From contig NZ_BMQL01000099.1 of NCBI RefSeq assembly GCF_014648095.1, forward strand, positions 1 to 7,858: a DNA stretch of 7,858 nt, in the 5' to 3' direction. Of the stretch, positions 5,786 through 7,858 are shown piece by piece. How positions within the stretch are numbered: position 1 is the stretch's first letter; the number at the start of each line of letters is the position of its first letter. This DNA comes from Deinococcus ruber. Lineage in GTDB: Bacteria > Deinococcota > Deinococci > Deinococcales > Deinococcaceae. The translations under genes and the position numbers were made by a program. Under the pieces are notes generated by a model. The model was given only the letters and a program-made list of their open reading frames with translations, had not been told where the DNA came from and made no database searches.

Positions 5786-5820
5786 GGACGATCGGTGCCG
5801 ACACGCAAAGGCGATGCACC

Positions 5821-6513
5821 ATGACGACACCGCACCTCTTGATCATCGACCAGGACCTGTTGCTGGTCGCGCAACTCCAAGCCACGCTGGAAGACATCGG
5901 GTATCGAGTGCGCGTGGCTACCTCCCTGATGCAGGGCCTCACGCTGGCGCGAAGGCACTTCCCGACCCTGGTGGTTGTGGCCTTGGAGCTTCCAGACGGC
6001 TCCGGGCGCGATGTGGTGACGCGCCTGCGGGCCAGCAGTACGGCCGTCCCGATCATCGTGTTGACGAACCGTGAGGAAGTGGAAGATCAATGGTCACTGG
6101 TGCACCTGGGGGCCACAGAGTGTGTGAGCAAGCCCGTGTTGGTGCGGGCGCTGGTCGCGCGCATCCAAGGGTACCTCCGGCAACCGCAGGGGCATGACAC
6201 GTTGTCGTACGGCGAGTTGCGGGTCTTCCCAGACCAGCAACTGGTGACATTTGAAGGGAACGCGCTCAACCTGACCGACACGGAGTGCCGGATCCTGGCG
6301 TTCCTGTTGCGGGAACGAGGGCGGATCGTCTCGCGTGCCGAGATCGCGCACGCGCTGTGGGTCGACCATGATGGGTCCGAGCGCAGCAATGTCATCGATG
6401 TGCACGTGACGCACCTTCGCGCCAAACTCAGAGCGGTGCAGCTGTACGGGATGATTCGAACGGTGCGGAGTGTAGGGTATGTGATCCGGCAGGAGGCGCC
6501 CCATGCACAGTAG
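5821..6513 (+). CDS. OmpR-family regulator with a degenerate (pseudo-)receiver
   Basis: A 230-residue protein with the length and domain order of an OmpR/PhoB response regulator. In the receiver (about 5-119), Ala54 replaces the phosphoacceptor Asp in the segment LVVVALELPDG, where paralogs read LVLLDLGLPDG. The acidic pair is Asp10-Gln11 and the aromatic switch position is Cys101. Thr82 and Lys104 remain. Conventional phosphorylation is therefore ruled out. The winged-helix domain (about 128-224) is intact, with LTDTECRIL, GRIVSRAEIAHALW, the recognition-helix region VIDVHVTHLRAKL and wing IRTVRSVGYVIR, so DNA binding is expected, either constitutive or controlled by a ligand or partner. ATG 5821 aligns with paralog starts; upstream are AAGG at 9-nt spacing and GGCGAT-N5. 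No kinase is adjacent. Confidence 0.9.
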   Translation: MTTPHLLIIDQDLLLVAQLQATLEDIGYRVRVATSLMQGLTLARRHFPTLVVVALELPDGSGRDVVTRLRASSTAVPIIVLTNREEVEDQWSLVHLGATECVSKPVLVRALVARIQGYLRQPQGHDTLSYGELRVFPDQQLVTFEGNALNLTDTECRILAFLLRERGRIVSRAEIAHALWVDHDGSERSNVIDVHVTHLRAKLRAVQLYGMIRTVRSVGYVIRQEAPHAQ

Positions 6514-6617
6514 CCTGCCCAGACGCTCGTGGCGGGTCGTCTTCAGGAAGCGGAGGTGCCGACAGCATCGACGTGCGGCCCGTTGCCTCAGCGTTCAGAC
6601 ATCATGCGTCAAGGTGT

Positions 6618-6638
6618 GCACACCGATCACGGTGGTGC
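6618..6638 (+). other. Hairpin downstream of the 5821 regulator
   Basis: GCACACCG (6618-6625) pairs with CGGT-G-GTGC (6630-6638), giving eight pairs with one bulged G around the loop ATCA. No T-tract follows, so it is at best a Rho-dependent or structural 3' end for the plus-strand gene ending at 6513. Confidence 0.3.
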
Positions 6639-6655
6639 GGCCATCGACGGTGGTC

Positions 6656-6687
6656 TAAAAACAGCCCCGGTCCTGTCGGGGGCGTGT
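6656..6687 (-). terminator. Intrinsic terminator of the minus-strand regulator
   Basis: Reading the minus strand, ACA-C-GCCCC pairs with GGGGC-TGT (one bulged C) around a ten-base loop. The TGTTTTTAG that follows supplies a T-tract (6657-6661 on the plus strand as A5). It lies about 60-90 nt after the stop codon at 6746, a sensible place for the terminator of the regulator gene reading leftwards. Confidence 0.55.
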
Positions 6688-6745
6688 GCAGCGGCTTGTG
6701 TCGGTACACGTTGGCGCCGCCCGTGTACGCGCGGCAGGGCGTGTT

Positions 6746-7464
6746 CTACGACCGATCGGTGACGCTGACGGGCTGTTCGAGCGGGTCAGTCGATTGCGGC
6801 CCTCGGAGGGCATAGCCATACCCCCGTACGGTCCGGAGGTAGCTGTACGCGCCCTGGTCGCGGAGTTTGCTGCGGAGGTTGGCCATGTGGACGTCCATGA
6901 CGTTGCTGTGCTCGCGGAGGGCGTCTTTTGTCCGGAGACTCTCGATGAGCTCTTGACGTGAATACACCCGACCGGGCTGCTGCATCAGCAACGCCAACAG
7001 CTCAAATTCCGTGAGGGTTAAGGTCAGTTCCTGACCATGGAACAGCGCCAGTCGTTGCTGAACCCGCACTTCTAAGTCGTTCACGTGCAGGTGTTCCCCC
7101 ACCTCTTGGCGAAACTGCACCGCGATGCGGGCCAGCAACTCCGGAAGCTGGAAGGGCTTGACCACGTAATCGTCCGCCCCGAGCATCAACAACTCGACTT
7201 TCTCCTCAATCACGTCGCGGGCGGTGAGCACGATGATCGGCACCTGACTGTTCTTCCGCAGCCTCGTGAGAACGTCCCGACGTCGCCGTCCGGGAGGCCC
7301 AGATCCAGCAGCACCAAATCTGGGGCATGTTCACGCGCCATGATCAGTCCTCTGACGACGGAGTCGGCGCGGCTGGTGTGATAGCCAGCGTCTTGGAGAT
7401 CGAGCTGCAGGAGACGGGCAATGTCGTCATCGTCGTCGATGATGAGGATGTGCAACTGGGCCAT
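6746..7464 (-). pseudogene. OmpR-family response regulator broken by a one-base deletion
   Basis: From ATG 7464 the protein starts MAQLHILIIDDDDDIARLLQ and keeps D54 in LVLLDLGLPDGD. After residue 61 the frame shifts and stops at 7210. The other frame picks up the family sequence at once and runs to TAG 6746 with K103-equivalent YVVKPF and the full winged helix (VMDVHMANLRSKL, LRTVRGYGYAL). Adding one G-C pair near 7279-7282 restores PDGDGRDVLTRLR and a 239-residue protein very like the 2030-2719 regulator. No other damage is seen, so the break is recent or a sequencing error. If real, the receiver is truncated; the second half could restart at GTG 7243 and give a receiver fragment with a DNA-binding domain. 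It is followed by an intrinsic terminator. Confidence 0.85.
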
Positions 7465-7470
7465 GCGGAC

Positions 7471-7476
7471 ATCATT
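7471..7476 (-). promoter_or_regulatory. -10-like hexamer AATGAT before the regulator at 7464
   Basis: On the minus strand AATGAT is followed by six bases and the ATG at 7464. The region from the hexamer to the start resembles that of the 2719 gene (ATGATGTC in both), so the two paralogs have kept a common start region. Confidence 0.35.
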
Positions 7477-7544
7477 ACGGATGGCGGTTGAGGTTGAGTT
7501 TATGTTGCCCTTATGGACGAAGCACAGTGAGGACGGACGTATGT

Positions 7545-7574
7545 CGACCGCTGAGCCGGCCTGCTGAGCGGTCG
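7545..7574. repeat. Perfect 8-bp inverted repeat upstream of the broken regulator
   Basis: CGACCGCT (7545-7552) and AGCGGTCG (7567-7574) are exactly complementary around a 14-bp spacer that itself contains GCCGGC. It lies about 80-110 nt upstream of the start at 7464, and also in the 3' flank of the oxidoreductase remnant. Neither an operator nor a terminator role can be decided; there is no T-tract. Confidence 0.45.
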
Positions 7575-7692
7575 GGGTAGGGTATGGGAGGGCAACGGCG
7601 GGCGCGACGACTTGAGTGGCCTTGACACAGGGATGTGGCAGGACGGCACGCCATGCCCACGGTCCACGACCTGCAGTTGTGCGACCCAGCGC

Positions 7693-7821
7693 TTAGGCCT
7701 TGGCCTCCGCCGGGAGATCATCTTCGAACAGCGCATGTGCGGCATACATGGCCGCTCTGGCCCCACTGGCCATCGCGAAGATCACCTGATTGCCACTGCT
7801 GATACGGAATCGAATTAAAGA
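7693..7821 (-). pseudogene. C-terminal remnant of an FAD/NAD(P)-dependent oxidoreductase
   Basis: The frame from after TAA (7824-7822) to TAA 7695-7693 encodes 42 residues, with the stretch NQVIFAMASGARAAMYAAHA followed by LFEDDLPAEAKA. This matches the closing segment of thioredoxin-reductase-like flavoproteins, where Asn-Gln-(Val/Leu)-x-x-Ala-x-(Ala/Gly)-x-Gly-x-x-Ala-Ala follows the second FAD motif and forms the last helix. The GD motif and everything before it are missing, because an in-frame stop lies 14 codons upstream of the Ala-Met. Possible starts at GTG 7785 or ATG 7773 would yield only 26-31 residues. It is best read as a gene remnant. The family call rests on a short pattern. Confidence 0.5.
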
Positions 7822-7858
7822 TTAGAGCTCAGGCAGCGGGGAGCCAATGGAAGCTGGT

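Noticed and set aside
5629..5820. Upstream extension of the pseudo-receiver regulator frame
   Set aside because: It overlaps the membrane protein gene and is not protein-like; paralog alignment places the start at ATG 5821.
6751..6760. Perfect palindrome ACCGATCGGT
   Set aside because: It overlaps the last codons of the frameshifted regulator and can be explained by coding sequence; there is no second copy in a regulatory position.

Overview
The window is GC-rich. Its genes use high-GC third positions, and several appear to lack a Shine-Dalgarno sequence, having a -10-like hexamer 5-6 nt before the start codon instead. Together with the type of proteins (a DUF892 ferritin-like protein, an OmpR-type response-regulator family and a GAF-GGDEF-EAL protein), this suggests a Deinococcus-type chromosome or megaplasmid. 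That assignment comes from recalled family resemblance, not from a search.

Layout. 1-42 (-) is the first 14 codons of a gene running off the left edge. 43-424 is gene-poor, with a weak minus-strand ORF and a 15-bp tandem repeat. About 425-718 (+) is a small hypothetical protein. 802-1380 (-) is a YciF/DUF892-like protein with a TTG start. 1381-2029 holds no gene I can support, but it carries a 12-bp perfect inverted repeat, a degenerate direct repeat and a terminator-like hairpin. 2030-2719 (-) is an intact OmpR-family response regulator. 2720-3083 is intergenic. 3084-about 3231 (+) is the 5' stump of another response regulator, followed by a possible resolvase-type HTH remnant (3238-3354). 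3443-5224 (+) is the largest gene, a GAF-GGDEF-EAL cyclic-di-GMP protein. 5484-5699 (+) is a two-helix membrane protein. 5821-6513 (+) is a response regulator that lacks the phosphorylatable aspartate. 6746-7464 (-) is a third regulator of the family, broken by a one-base deletion. 7693-7821 (-) is the C-terminal remnant of an FAD/NAD(P) oxidoreductase.

How it fits together. Four related response-regulator loci (one intact, one divergent pseudo-receiver, one frameshifted, one stump) sit around a c-di-GMP synthesis/degradation protein, and no histidine kinase is visible. Shared start-proximal hexamers and CACG-N6/7-CGTG dyads upstream of three of the regulators suggest common transcriptional control. 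The stumps and frameshift show that the locus has duplicated and is decaying. The main point of interest is this expanded orphan-regulator family, one member of which has kept an intact DNA-binding domain while losing the phosphorylation chemistry.
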